A DNA stretch of 64,000 nt from UMGS1279 sp045577695 (GTDB taxonomy: Bacteria; Bacillota; Clostridia; Oscillospirales; Acutalibacteraceae): positions 14,384 to 78,383 of the forward strand of contig JAZNIW010000054.1 in the NCBI GenBank assembly GCA_045577695.1, in the 5' to 3' direction. Under the pieces are notes generated by a model. It saw only the letters and a list, made by a program, of their open reading frames with translations, searched no databases and was not told where the DNA came from. Positions 1 through 7,449 of the stretch are shown piece after piece (position 1 is the first letter of the stretch; each line of letters begins with the position of its first letter). The position numbers were made by a program, and so were the translations under genes.

Positions 1-135
1 TGCTTCTCGAATGTTTGCGCCGATAGATGTGCCGCTTCTGCCAATCTGGTTGGAGATAATGTTTTCTTTTTTAAGTTTAAGGGTTTTAACGAGATTTATA
101 ATTTCAACCGCAAAATCTAACGACATATCAAGCAA
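1..135 (-). CDS. Four-helix-bundle (S23-type) protein, N-terminal part, cut by the window edge
   Basis: The reverse strand reads as an open frame from a TTG at 135 (or ATG at 126) to the window edge, about 45 codons. It carries the family signature SNQIGRSGTSIGANIREA after an amphipathic helix (SLDFAVEIINLVKTLK). This matches the four-helix-bundle proteins first found as rRNA intervening-sequence proteins and related to diversity-generating-retroelement accessory protein Avd; the cellular role is unknown. The only ATG with a good Shine-Dalgarno (AGGA, 8 bases upstream) is at 149 and lies one base out of frame, ending after 10 codons. The 5' end therefore looks frameshifted, or contains a sequence error. 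Family call is firm; intactness is not. Confidence 0.6.
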   Translation of the reverse strand, partial: MLDMSLDFAVEIINLVKTLKLKKENIISNQIGRSGTSIGANIREA

Positions 136-170
136 TTTGCTTTAGACATTTTATCACTTCCTATATATCT

Positions 171-199
171 ATTATACTATAGTTTTTAGTGAAGTGCAA
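171..199 (-). promoter_or_regulatory. Sigma-A promoter for the four-helix-bundle gene
   Basis: On the minus strand TTGCAC (199-194), a 17-base spacer and TATAAT (176-171) stand about 20 bases before the ATG at 149. The -35 element lies inside the first hairpin of the neighbouring hairpin array. Confidence 0.7.
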
Positions 200-356
200 G
201 TCTATGCCTTGCATGAAGTTATGCCTTACGGCATAGTGAAGTATTGTGCCATCGCACAAAGTGAAGTTAAGTGTGCCACTCACGCCACAGTCACTTCACT
301 TGCGAAGCAAACTTCACGCACCGAAGGTGTACTTATCGTGCCGCTAGGCACACTTA
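189..356. repeat. Array of short hairpins joined by GTGAAGT linkers
   Basis: About 165 non-coding bases hold a run of small inverted repeats: TGCAAG/CTTGCA (195-213), TATGCC/GGCATA (220-235), a perfect TTGTGC/GCACAA (244-259), a weaker TGTG/CACA near 272-289, then TTGC/GCAA, CACC/GGTG and GTGCC/GGCAC. The linker GTGAAGT occurs at 189, 236 and 261, and its complement ACTTCAC returns in the right half. The pattern looks like a compound intergenic repeat (REP/MITE-like). The spacers are only a few bases, so it is not a CRISPR array. Its function is unknown. Confidence 0.6.
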
Positions 357-360
357 GTTC

Positions 361-408
361 CACCAATAGTAAAAGGACATCCAATCGGATGTCCTTTTAC
401 TATTGGTG
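361..408 (-). terminator. Terminator of the tRNA pair; 22-bp perfect hairpin
   Basis: Positions 361-382 and 387-408 are perfectly complementary around a 4-base loop. Read on the minus strand, the core GGACATCC-GATT-GGATGTCC is followed by TTTT, a normal intrinsic terminator directly after tRNA-Tyr. The stem continues outward so that its distal arm is complementary to the CCACCA end of the tRNA, which is unusual. Confidence 0.65.
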
Positions 409-488
409 GGAGCGGGTGGATTCGAACCACCGAAGTCGAAGACAACAGATTTACAGTCTGCCCCCTTTGGCCACTCGGGAACACTCCC
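404..488 (-). tRNA. tRNA-Tyr (anticodon GTA), CCA encoded
   Basis: The minus strand folds as a class II tRNA of 85 bases. The acceptor GGGAGTG pairs with CGCTCCC (one G-T pair), the anticodon loop is CTGTAAA, the variable arm is long as expected for bacterial tRNA-Tyr, and the T arm contains GGTTCGAATCC. The discriminator A and CCA are encoded at 407-404. It is the second gene of a two-tRNA transcript. Confidence 0.95.
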
Positions 489-531
489 TTATTTAATTTG
501 CATTTGGAACAGGTTTAAAGCTATACCAAAA

Positions 532-607
532 TGGAGCTGGTGGACGGACTTGAACCCCCGACCTGCTGATTACAAATCAGCTGCTCTACCAGCTGAGCTA
601 CACCAGC
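532..607 (-). tRNA. tRNA-Thr (anticodon TGT), CCA encoded
   Basis: A 76-base cloverleaf on the minus strand. The acceptor GCTGGTG (607-601) pairs with CACCAGC, the D arm has AGCTCAGCTGG, the anticodon loop is TTTGTAA and the T arm has GGGTTCAAGTCC. CCA is encoded at 534-532. It is the first gene after the promoter at 626-654. Confidence 0.95.
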
Positions 608-625
608 GAACCAAAGCACTCAAGT

Positions 626-654
626 ACTATACCACAATTCATTCGCAAAGTCAA
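626..654 (-). promoter_or_regulatory. Sigma-A promoter of the tRNA-Thr/tRNA-Tyr pair
   Basis: TTGACT (654-649), a 17-base spacer and TATAGT (631-626) on the minus strand, about 20 bases before the 5' end of tRNA-Thr. Confidence 0.8.
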
Positions 655-762
655 GCAAAAAATAATCTTTTTTATATTTTTTCATAGGAGGGAGACTTTT
701 TCCTCCTTTTCCCTTTTTGAAAAACTGTTTTTGACACTTTTTCCTTTTAATAAAAAAGAGAG

Positions 763-814
763 GAAAAGAGAGGAAACGGGAATTTTATGAAAAGAGATGA
801 AACGGGAATTTATT
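763..814. repeat. 26-bp imperfect tandem duplication upstream of tepA
   Basis: Two adjacent purine-rich 26-base units (763-788 and 789-814) share the frame GAAAAGAGA-GAAACGGGAATTT and differ at a few positions. The second unit ends three bases before the tepA -35 box. The rest of 655-912 holds only this repeat and the promoter. Confidence 0.7.
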
Positions 815-816
815 TC

Positions 817-845
817 TTGCAATTAAGAGGGAAGAATAGTATAAT
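817..845 (+). promoter_or_regulatory. Sigma-A promoter of tepA-spoIIIE
   Basis: TTGCAA (817-822), a 17-base spacer and TATAAT (840-845). The expected transcription start near 852 leaves a leader of about 60 bases before the TTG start at 913. Confidence 0.8.
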
Positions 846-912
846 AAAAATGTATTTCTATGCCTATTTTGTCACACAATAAGTCATATCTGTGAAAGGA
901 GTTTGAATCTTT

Positions 913-1638
913 TTGTTACAACAAGAAAAAGGGCAAGAAACTACGCGCGAAAATGCATCAAACGAGGAAACAACCGGTGTTTCGAAACACCAGTTGGAAA
1001 TGATTAAACAAATTGGCTCGATTACACCGGCCAACGGCAAACACGTCATACATTGTTTGACCATTGCCGGTGAGATTGAGGGGCACATTCAACTGCCGCA
1101 GGGTACCAAGGCCACTCGCTATGAACATGTTATTCCACAACTGGTTGCGATTGAAGAAGACCCCGAGATAGAGGGGATGCTGGTAGTGCTTAATACGGTG
1201 GGCGGCGATGTTGAGGCTGGCTTGGCCTTGGCCGAACTGATTGCCGGTATGCGTAAACCAACCGTATCGTTAGTGTTGGGCGGAGGTCATTCTATTGGCG
1301 TACCTCTGGCCGTTGCTTCGGACGTTTCGTTTATTGTTCCTTCAGCCACTATGACCATTCACCCCGTACGCACCAACGGATTGGTATTGGGGGTGCCGCA
1401 AACCCTACATTATTTTGAAAAAATGCAGGAGCGCATTACCGATTTCATTACGGCCCATTCGGGCGTTTCGGCCGAAACGCTGCACCGCTTGATGATGAAT
1501 ACCGGCGAATTGGCCACCGATATGGGTACCGTTTTGCAGGGGGAAGATGCAGTCAACATTGGCCTGATTCACAAGGTAGGCAGTTTGAAAGATGCCTTGG
1601 CTGAACTGTACGAACGAATTGAGAAAAACAAGGGGTAA
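913..1638 (+). CDS. tepA: ClpP-fold serine protease TepA (translocation-enhancing protein)
   Basis: A 241-residue ClpP-class protein. Visible features are the oxyanion-strand glycines in NTVGGDV (about 94-100), the nucleophile in GGGHSIG (Ser127) and the catalytic histidine in MTIHPVR (His150). There is no signal peptide. In Bacillus subtilis, tepA (ymfB) sits directly before spoIIIE, as here, and was linked to protein secretion and to degradation of spore proteins at germination. The start is TTG, with AAAGGAG at 895-901; the 11-base spacing is slightly long and no better in-frame start exists. It is probably co-transcribed with the translocase gene 41 bases downstream. Confidence 0.88.
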   Translation: MLQQEKGQETTRENASNEETTGVSKHQLEMIKQIGSITPANGKHVIHCLTIAGEIEGHIQLPQGTKATRYEHVIPQLVAIEEDPEIEGMLVVLNTVGGDVEAGLALAELIAGMRKPTVSLVLGGGHSIGVPLAVASDVSFIVPSATMTIHPVRTNGLVLGVPQTLHYFEKMQERITDFITAHSGVSAETLHRLMMNTGELATDMGTVLQGEDAVNIGLIHKVGSLKDALAELYERIEKNKG

Positions 1639-1679
1639 CACCCCGTTACATAATTATGATAAAAAAAGGAGATCATCCT

Positions 1680-4112
1680 ATGGCGACAAAATCCAAAAAA
1701 GGCGCAAAGCCCGGCAAGAAAAAAAGTGCCACCGCAACTGAAATCAGCAACGAGCGTCAAAAAAAGACCTCGCAACCAACCGGAGGTAAAAGAGAACTGA
1801 CGGCGATTTTGTTGTTTGCTTTGGCCGTGCTATTGTTGTTTTTGGTTTTCGTACGGGGGGAAAGTTTTTGGACCGTTTTACATAATGTTCTGTTTGGCTT
1901 TTTTGGTGTATGTGTTTACGCTATGCCCCTTTTTATTGGGTTTATCGCCGTTTTCTGCGCGATGGACAAGCTGGATTCCGGTGTGAAGGTGCGATTATTT
2001 GAAACGGGCTTTTTGCTGCTGTTTTTGGAGGCGGCGATTGACATTTTTTCAGCACACCCAAAAGCCGGAGAATCCTTTGGTGCGCATTTAGTCACCGCCT
2101 ATCAAAACGGCATCACGATCAAAGGCGGCGGCTTTTTGGGCGCGCTCATTGGTCAACCCTTGTATTTAGCTTTCGGCAAAACGGGCGCCGGTGTGATTGT
2201 TTGCCTAATTTTATTTGTATTGTTTATGTTGTTGACCGGCACAACCCTCATTGGTCTGTTTCGCACCATTGGCAAACCGGTAAAAACCATCGGCAAACAG
2301 GCCGGAGAAACTTTGGAACAAATCAAAGAGCAACGATTAGAAAAGGAAAAACAAAAACAGGAATTTGAATTTGATATTCCGGTTGACGACATTCCCGAAG
2401 AAAGGAATTTTATTAACGAAAGTTTGGATAAAAAAGGCCGCCGTGTCATTGCAACCTACCACAATATGGAAGAATATCTACCGGCCGGGGACGAATCCGA
2501 CACGCAAGTCACCACGCAACCTGCCAAGGAAAAGGAACTCGTCACGGAAGAAAATCCCGCCCTTATGGCTGCAATGAAAAACGCCTTTGAACAAGAAGTA
2601 TTCAACCAAGAAAAGCCGGAAACCGAATACTGCTTTCCGCCGGTTAGTCTCTTGCAGGCCGTTCGAAAAAAAGGCGGAATGCAAAGCGAAAAAGATTTGC
2701 AGGAAACGGCAGAAAATCTGGTTAACGTACTGCGTAGTTTCGGGGTAGAAACCCGCTTATTGGATGTCAGCCGCGGTCCGTCCGTCACCCGATACGAACT
2801 GCAACCATCGGCCGGTGTGAAGATTAGCAAAATTACCGGTTTAGCCAACGATATCGCATTAAACCTTGCCACTTCCGGTGTTCGCATTGAGGCACCGATT
2901 CCCAACAAAGCAGCCGTCGGCATCGAGGTGCCCAACAAAATCACCGCCGCCGTTGGCGTACGCGATATTATTGAAACGGTAGACTTTATGACCGCCAAAA
3001 GCAAACTGACGGTAGCCCTCGGCAAGGACATTGCCGGCCAGGCGGTACTGACTGATATTGCCAAAATGCCGCACGGACTTATTGCCGGTGCTACCGGATC
3101 GGGTAAATCGGTCTGCATTAACTCCATTATTATTAGTTTGCTTTACAAGGCTACTCCCGATGAAGTGAAATTGTTAATGATTGACCCCAAGGTGGTAGAA
3201 CTTGGTATCTACAACGGCATTCCCCATTTGTTGGTGCCGGTTGTTACCGACCCGCGCAAAGCATCGGGTGCTCTTGGGTGGGCGGTGCAAGAAATGGAAA
3301 AACGCTACCGTCTGTTTGCCGAAAATGATGTCCGCAATTTGGAGGGATATAATCAACTTGCCGCTATGAGCGACGAGTTGCCCAAAATGCCCCATATTGT
3401 AATTATTATTGATGAGTTGGCCGATTTGATGATGACCGCCCCCAACGAGGTGGAGGACGCCATCTGTCGCATCGCCCAAAAGGCACGCGCCGCCGGTATG
3501 CATTTGATTATTGCTACCCAGCGCCCCTCGGTCGATGTCGTCACCGGTTTGATTAAAGCCAATGTGCCTACCCGTGTTGCCTTTGCTGTATCCTCCCAGA
3601 TTGACAGCCGCACCATCATCGATATGGGCGGTGCCGAAAAGTTACTGGGTAAAGGTGATATGCTCTTCTGTCCCGTCGGCTCCAACAAACCGACCCGCAT
3701 TCAGGGTTGCTTTGTGAGCGATGCCGAAGTGGAACGAGTGGTGAACTTTATTAAAAACGGCCAGCAAAGCGATTACGATGAATCCATTAGCGAGGAAATC
3801 GAGCGGATGGCCGTGAACCCGAAAGAGAAGGGCCATAAAGGTGTCGATTCCGGCGATGAAAGTGACCGCGACCCGATGATTCACCAAGCCATTGAGTGTG
3901 TGATTGATTCGGGCCGTGCTTCGGCTACCTTATTGCAAAGCCGCCTAAAATTCGGGTATGCCCGTGCTTCACGCGTACTTAATGAATTGGAAGAAATGGG
4001 GGTCATCGGCCCGTATGAAGGTTCAAAACCGCGACAGGTTTTGATGACCAAAGCACAATTTTTAGAGATGCAGGCCGGCAGCAGCGATGCCCCGACCAAC
4101 GAGGAATTTTAG
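1680..4112 (+). CDS. spoIIIE: FtsK/SpoIIIE family DNA translocase
   Basis: An 810-residue septal DNA pump that moves chromosomal DNA through the division or sporulation septum. A basic N terminus is followed by four membrane segments (about 40-200), a charged linker, and the RecA-like motor with Walker A GATGSGKSVC (about 470) and the FtsK signature around SRTIIDMGGAEKLLGKGDML. The C-terminal gamma winged helix (about 735-800, ASRVLNELEEMGVIG) reads the orienting SRS/KOPS sequences. The ATG at 1680 is chosen because AAAGGAGA lies 7 bases before it; an in-frame ATG at 1656 has no ribosome site. In a sporulating organism next to tepA, SpoIIIE is the natural name, but a vegetative FtsK role cannot be excluded. 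Confidence 0.95.
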   Translation: MATKSKKGAKPGKKKSATATEISNERQKKTSQPTGGKRELTAILLFALAVLLLFLVFVRGESFWTVLHNVLFGFFGVCVYAMPLFIGFIAVFCAMDKLDSGVKVRLFETGFLLLFLEAAIDIFSAHPKAGESFGAHLVTAYQNGITIKGGGFLGALIGQPLYLAFGKTGAGVIVCLILFVLFMLLTGTTLIGLFRTIGKPVKTIGKQAGETLEQIKEQRLEKEKQKQEFEFDIPVDDIPEERNFINESLDKKGRRVIATYHNMEEYLPAGDESDTQVTTQPAKEKELVTEENPALMAAMKNAFEQEVFNQEKPETEYCFPPVSLLQAVRKKGGMQSEKDLQETAENLVNVLRSFGVETRLLDVSRGPSVTRYELQPSAGVKISKITGLANDIALNLATSGVRIEAPIPNKAAVGIEVPNKITAAVGVRDIIETVDFMTAKSKLTVALGKDIAGQAVLTDIAKMPHGLIAGATGSGKSVCINSIIISLLYKATPDEVKLLMIDPKVVELGIYNGIPHLLVPVVTDPRKASGALGWAVQEMEKRYRLFAENDVRNLEGYNQLAAMSDELPKMPHIVIIIDELADLMMTAPNEVEDAICRIAQKARAAGMHLIIATQRPSVDVVTGLIKANVPTRVAFAVSSQIDSRTIIDMGGAEKLLGKGDMLFCPVGSNKPTRIQGCFVSDAEVERVVNFIKNGQQSDYDESISEEIERMAVNPKEKGHKGVDSGDESDRDPMIHQAIECVIDSGRASATLLQSRLKFGYARASRVLNELEEMGVIGPYEGSKPRQVLMTKAQFLEMQAGSSDAPTNEEF

Positions 4113-4131
4113 TTTTCGGAGTTTTACGTTT

Positions 4132-6018
4132 ATGAGTTTTTTGCCCATTACTATGGCCGAAGCCACCGCACGCGGCTGGGATGAATTGGATTTTGTACTA
4201 ATTACGGGAGACGCCTATGTTGACCACCCCAGTTTTGGCACAGCCATCATCTCCCGCGTGTTGGAAAGCGAGGGTTATCGAGTAGGAATCATCGCTCAAC
4301 CCAAGTTTCATAACACCGACGATATTGCCCGCTTCGGACGGCCGCGATTGGCATTTTTCATCAACGCCGGTAATATAGATTCGATGGTGGCCCATTACAC
4401 CGCCGCCAAACGCAAACGCAGTGACGATGCCTATTCTCCCGGCAATAAAGTCGGTCTGCGTCCGGACCGTGCCGTAACGGTATACTCTAAATTGGTGCGA
4501 GAACGGTTTTCAGACGTGCCGATTATCATCGGCGGATTGGAGGCATCGCTGCGTCGCTTTGCCCATTACGATTATTGGAGTAATAGCGTGATGCCTTCGA
4601 TTTTGACCGATTCGGGAGCCGATATCTTGTCTTTCGGTATGGGAGAAAAATCCACGAAGGAATTGGCCGCCGCTTTGGCCAAAGGACGGGCGGTTGACCG
4701 CATTACTGAGGTGCGCGGTACCTGCTACAAAACCCGTATGGTGGATGGTATACAAGGGATTATGCTGCCCTCGTTCGAAAAGGTAAAAACCTCCAAAGAG
4801 GCCTATGCCAACGCCTGCCGCGTGGAATATGATGAGCAGGATGCCGTTCGCGGAAAACGATTGATTCAGTTGCAACAAAACGGCGAGTATATGGTGCAAA
4901 ATCCCCCGATGCCACCACTTACCACCCCCGAGATGGATGCCGTTTACCAACTACCCTATGAAAACTATTACCACCCCATTTATGAAAAAATGGGGGGTGT
5001 TCCGGCCATTCGAGAGGTAGAATTCTCCATCATTCACAATCGTGGTTGCTTCGGTGCTTGCAATTTTTGTTCCATCGCCTTTCACCAAGGGCGCCAAATC
5101 AGCACTCGCAGTAAAGAATCCATCTTAAACGAAGCTAAGAGATTAACGAAAAAACCAAATTTTAAAGGATATATACACGATGTGGGCGGACCGACCGCCA
5201 ACTTCCGTCATCCCTCTTGCGAAAAACAGGCAAAAGTGGGCCTTTGTAAGGGCAAAAAATGTTTGGCACCAAACCGTTGTCCCGCCCTGCAAGTCGACCA
5301 TACCGAATACCGCGAATTACTCAAAGAAATGCGGGAAATCCCCAACATTAAAAGCATCTTCATTCGCTCCGGTATTCGGTACGATTATTTGATTGCCGAT
5401 GAAGATGAGCGCTTTTTTAAAGATTTGGTGCGCTACCACGTCAGTGGCCAATTAAAGGTGGCACCGGAACATTGTTCAGCGGCGGTGCTTGACCAAATGG
5501 GGAAACCCCATATTGAAGCCTATTTGAAATTTCAGAAACGTTTTTACGAACTTACCAAAGGGATGAATAAAGAGCAATATTTGGTTCCCTATCTGATGTC
5601 AAGTCACCCCGGTAGTACCCTTGCCGATGCGGTGGACTTAGCCGTGTTCCTCAAAAAACAAGGCATTCATCCCAGACAGGTGCAAGATTTTTATCCCACG
5701 CCGGGCACCATTTCCACTTGTATGTTCTACACCGGACTCAATCCCTATACGATGAAACCGGTACCGGTGGCCAAAACGGCCGAGGAAAAGCAAATGCAAC
5801 GCGCTCTACTTCAGTATTTCAAACCGGAAAATCGCCCCTTGATTGAAAAAGCGCTTCGCCTCACCGGTAAAATGAAATACATCGGGCGTTCGGCCGACTG
5901 TTTAATTACTCCTTCACCAAATACCAATCAACAAGGCGCAAAACCAACCAAAAGGAAACAACCGATAAGGGGGAAGAAAAACCGTTGGGATCCGAAACAA
6001 AGCAAAAAATGGAAATAA
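4132..6018 (+). CDS. YgiQ-family radical SAM protein (UPF0313)
   Basis: A 628-residue radical SAM protein of unknown substrate. The N-terminal YgiQ domain (DFVLITGDAYVDHPSFGTAI) resembles a cobalamin-binding fold. The radical SAM cluster motif is CFGACNFC (Cys306, Cys310, Cys313), and a basic tail follows after residue 600. The start at 4132 has GGAG 10 bases upstream; an in-frame ATG at 4087 lies inside the translocase gene and is unlikely. The gap to spoIIIE is 19 bases, and the 3' end overlaps the next gene if that gene starts at its TTG. E. coli YgiQ is about 740 residues, so this is a shorter version. The reaction is not known. Confidence 0.88.
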   Translation: MSFLPITMAEATARGWDELDFVLITGDAYVDHPSFGTAIISRVLESEGYRVGIIAQPKFHNTDDIARFGRPRLAFFINAGNIDSMVAHYTAAKRKRSDDAYSPGNKVGLRPDRAVTVYSKLVRERFSDVPIIIGGLEASLRRFAHYDYWSNSVMPSILTDSGADILSFGMGEKSTKELAAALAKGRAVDRITEVRGTCYKTRMVDGIQGIMLPSFEKVKTSKEAYANACRVEYDEQDAVRGKRLIQLQQNGEYMVQNPPMPPLTTPEMDAVYQLPYENYYHPIYEKMGGVPAIREVEFSIIHNRGCFGACNFCSIAFHQGRQISTRSKESILNEAKRLTKKPNFKGYIHDVGGPTANFRHPSCEKQAKVGLCKGKKCLAPNRCPALQVDHTEYRELLKEMREIPNIKSIFIRSGIRYDYLIADEDERFFKDLVRYHVSGQLKVAPEHCSAAVLDQMGKPHIEAYLKFQKRFYELTKGMNKEQYLVPYLMSSHPGSTLADAVDLAVFLKKQGIHPRQVQDFYPTPGTISTCMFYTGLNPYTMKPVPVAKTAEEKQMQRALLQYFKPENRPLIEKALRLTGKMKYIGRSADCLITPSPNTNQQGAKPTKRKQPIRGKKNRWDPKQSKKWK

Positions 6019-6944
6019 AACGAGTCTATCGCTTTGTGGCATTGGCGGTGGCAATGGTTCTGTTTGCCCTCCCGGTCGGATGTGAAATTGCCTATACGGC
6101 CGGACTCATTCCGGCCTCCCCCACGCAAGCCGTTCTTTCGGCTTTTGGGGTCGGTTCTAGCGGCACTGCCGATTCGTTTGTAGAATTTCTTTCGGTGGGA
6201 CAAGGAAACTGTGCAGTTATTAAAAGTCAAGACTGTGCTGCTATCATCGACTTCGGACCGCCCGAATCGTCCGAGAAAATTTATCGCCGCTTGCAACAAC
6301 TTGGCATTTTGCGGCTGGATTTAGCGGTAATTACCCATCATCAACAAGACCATATGGGCGGGCTTTTGCATTTAATGGATTGCATGGAAATCGACCGACT
6401 GCTTGTGGCAGAAGATACGGCCGAGGATGGAGATGCTGCCCTTTACCAAGCTATTTTGAATAAGGCAGATGATTGTGGTACCGTTATCTATCCGCCGCGG
6501 GTCGGTGGAAAGTTTCAAATCGGCCAAGCCGTGTTAGAAGTACTTTATTCTGACCAAACAGCCGCCGAGGAAAACAATCGTTCGCTTGTTACTCGGTTGA
6601 CCTTGAACGAAAAACGCGTATTGTTTACCGGCGACTTGGAAGCCGTTGGTGAAAAGGCTTTGTTAAAACTATACCCCGATTTGCGGTGTGAGGTCTTTGC
6701 GCTGGGACATCACGGTTCCAACACTTCCAACAGCGATGCCTTTCTTTCCCAAATCCGACCGAATGTCGCCGTTGCCTCGTGCGGGTATGACCATCCATAC
6801 GGACATCCCTCGACGCAGGTGTTAGCACGACTGAAAAATCACTCCATCGCCGTATACCGTACCGATTTGGATAAGACGGTGCGCTGCAGCCTCTCGCGAG
6901 AGGCCGTGACGGTGCAAACCGAACGGGAGGGAATAGAAGAATGA
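5985..6944 (+). CDS. ComEC/Rec2-like metallo-beta-lactamase-fold hydrolase, secreted or membrane-anchored
   Basis: A 319-residue protein with one N-terminal hydrophobic segment (FVALAVAMVLFALPVG) and an exported metallo-hydrolase domain like the C-terminal domain of ComEC. Metal motifs seen are THHQQDH (His118-His123), FTGDLE and LGHHGSNTS. The middle metal position of the HxHxDH motif is Gln120, a position that varies in this subfamily. The TTG start at 5985 is preferred because AAGGGGG lies 11 bases upstream; the ATG at 6009 has no ribosome site. Stand-alone proteins of this type probably act on nucleic acid or nucleotides outside the cell, but no substrate is established. It overlaps the DUF3006 gene by 4 bases. 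Confidence 0.82.
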   Translation: MGSETKQKMEIKRVYRFVALAVAMVLFALPVGCEIAYTAGLIPASPTQAVLSAFGVGSSGTADSFVEFLSVGQGNCAVIKSQDCAAIIDFGPPESSEKIYRRLQQLGILRLDLAVITHHQQDHMGGLLHLMDCMEIDRLLVAEDTAEDGDAALYQAILNKADDCGTVIYPPRVGGKFQIGQAVLEVLYSDQTAAEENNRSLVTRLTLNEKRVLFTGDLEAVGEKALLKLYPDLRCEVFALGHHGSNTSNSDAFLSQIRPNVAVASCGYDHPYGHPSTQVLARLKNHSIAVYRTDLDKTVRCSLSREAVTVQTEREGIEE

Positions 6945-7144
6945 TAATATTAGACCGATACGAGGGAGAATGGGCAGTTTTAGAAACCGATGACGGAATA
7001 AAATCGGTGCCCCTTTCCTTATTGAAAGAAAAATTTCCGGTGGGAAGTGTCTTGCTTTTTTCGAACGGAGAATATATACTGGAAGAAAAGGAAACAAAAA
7101 CCCGACGAGAAAAACTCATCGGGTTGCAGGACAGCCTGTTTTAG
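6941..7144 (+). CDS. DUF3006 family small protein
   Basis: A 67-residue protein starting LDRYEGEWAVLE, the DUF3006 pattern of a short beta-barrel-like fold, with a charged C-terminal helix. The ATGA overlap with the preceding hydrolase gene implies translational coupling, and these two families are often neighbours in Bacillota, so they may act together. The function is unknown. The last codons contain an 11-bp imperfect hairpin (7099-7125), but no T-run follows it. The gene converges on the DUF378 gene, whose stop lies only 4 bases away. Confidence 0.78.
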   Translation: MIILDRYEGEWAVLETDDGIKSVPLSLLKEKFPVGSVLLFSNGEYILEEKETKTRREKLIGLQDSLF

Positions 7145-7148
7145 ACGT

Positions 7149-7364
7149 TTAATGGCTTACTTCGTGTGTGGTTTCCGACTCACTGCGGAAGAGCAGTGAA
7201 ATGCACCAAATAGCCGCCAAACCGACAAGGGTATAAATAATGCGGCTGAAAATGGCGTTTTGTCCGCCAAAAATCCAAGCAACGATATCAAAGCCGAATA
7301 GACCGATGCTGCCCCAGTTGAGTCCGCCGATAATGGCGAGAATCAAACAGATTTTATCAAACAT
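7149..7364 (-). CDS. DUF378 family small membrane protein
   Basis: A 71-residue protein with two membrane helices and the family motif LAIIGGLNWGSIGLFGFD. DUF378 proteins are small membrane proteins of unknown role, common in Bacillota. The ATG at 7364 is chosen because AAGGAG lies 7 bases upstream; a 14-residue extension to 7406 would include the ribosome site itself and is rejected. It is transcribed alone, divergently from rhaB. Confidence 0.85.
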   Translation of the reverse strand: MFDKICLILAIIGGLNWGSIGLFGFDIVAWIFGGQNAIFSRIIYTLVGLAAIWCISLLFRSESETTHEVSH

Positions 7365-7449
7365 TTCTGTCACTCCTTTTTTCTTGTCTAGTTCTAGTTT
7401 GTTCATTGAAATGAGAAATATACCATAAAACTATATGGAGGAAAAATTT

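Noticed and set aside
189..356. CRISPR array
   Set aside because: Repeat units and spacers are only a few bases, the repeats are variable palindromes, and no cas gene is present.
194..687. Plus-strand frames across the hairpin array and tRNAs
   Set aside because: They translate tRNA genes and repeats on the wrong strand.
2456..3127. 223-codon minus-strand frame opposite spoIIIE
   Set aside because: Shadow frame caused by codon bias in spoIIIE.
6336..6353. Inactivated metal site in the ComEC-like hydrolase (Gln120 for His)
   Set aside because: This position varies among active members of the subfamily, and the other metal ligands are intact.
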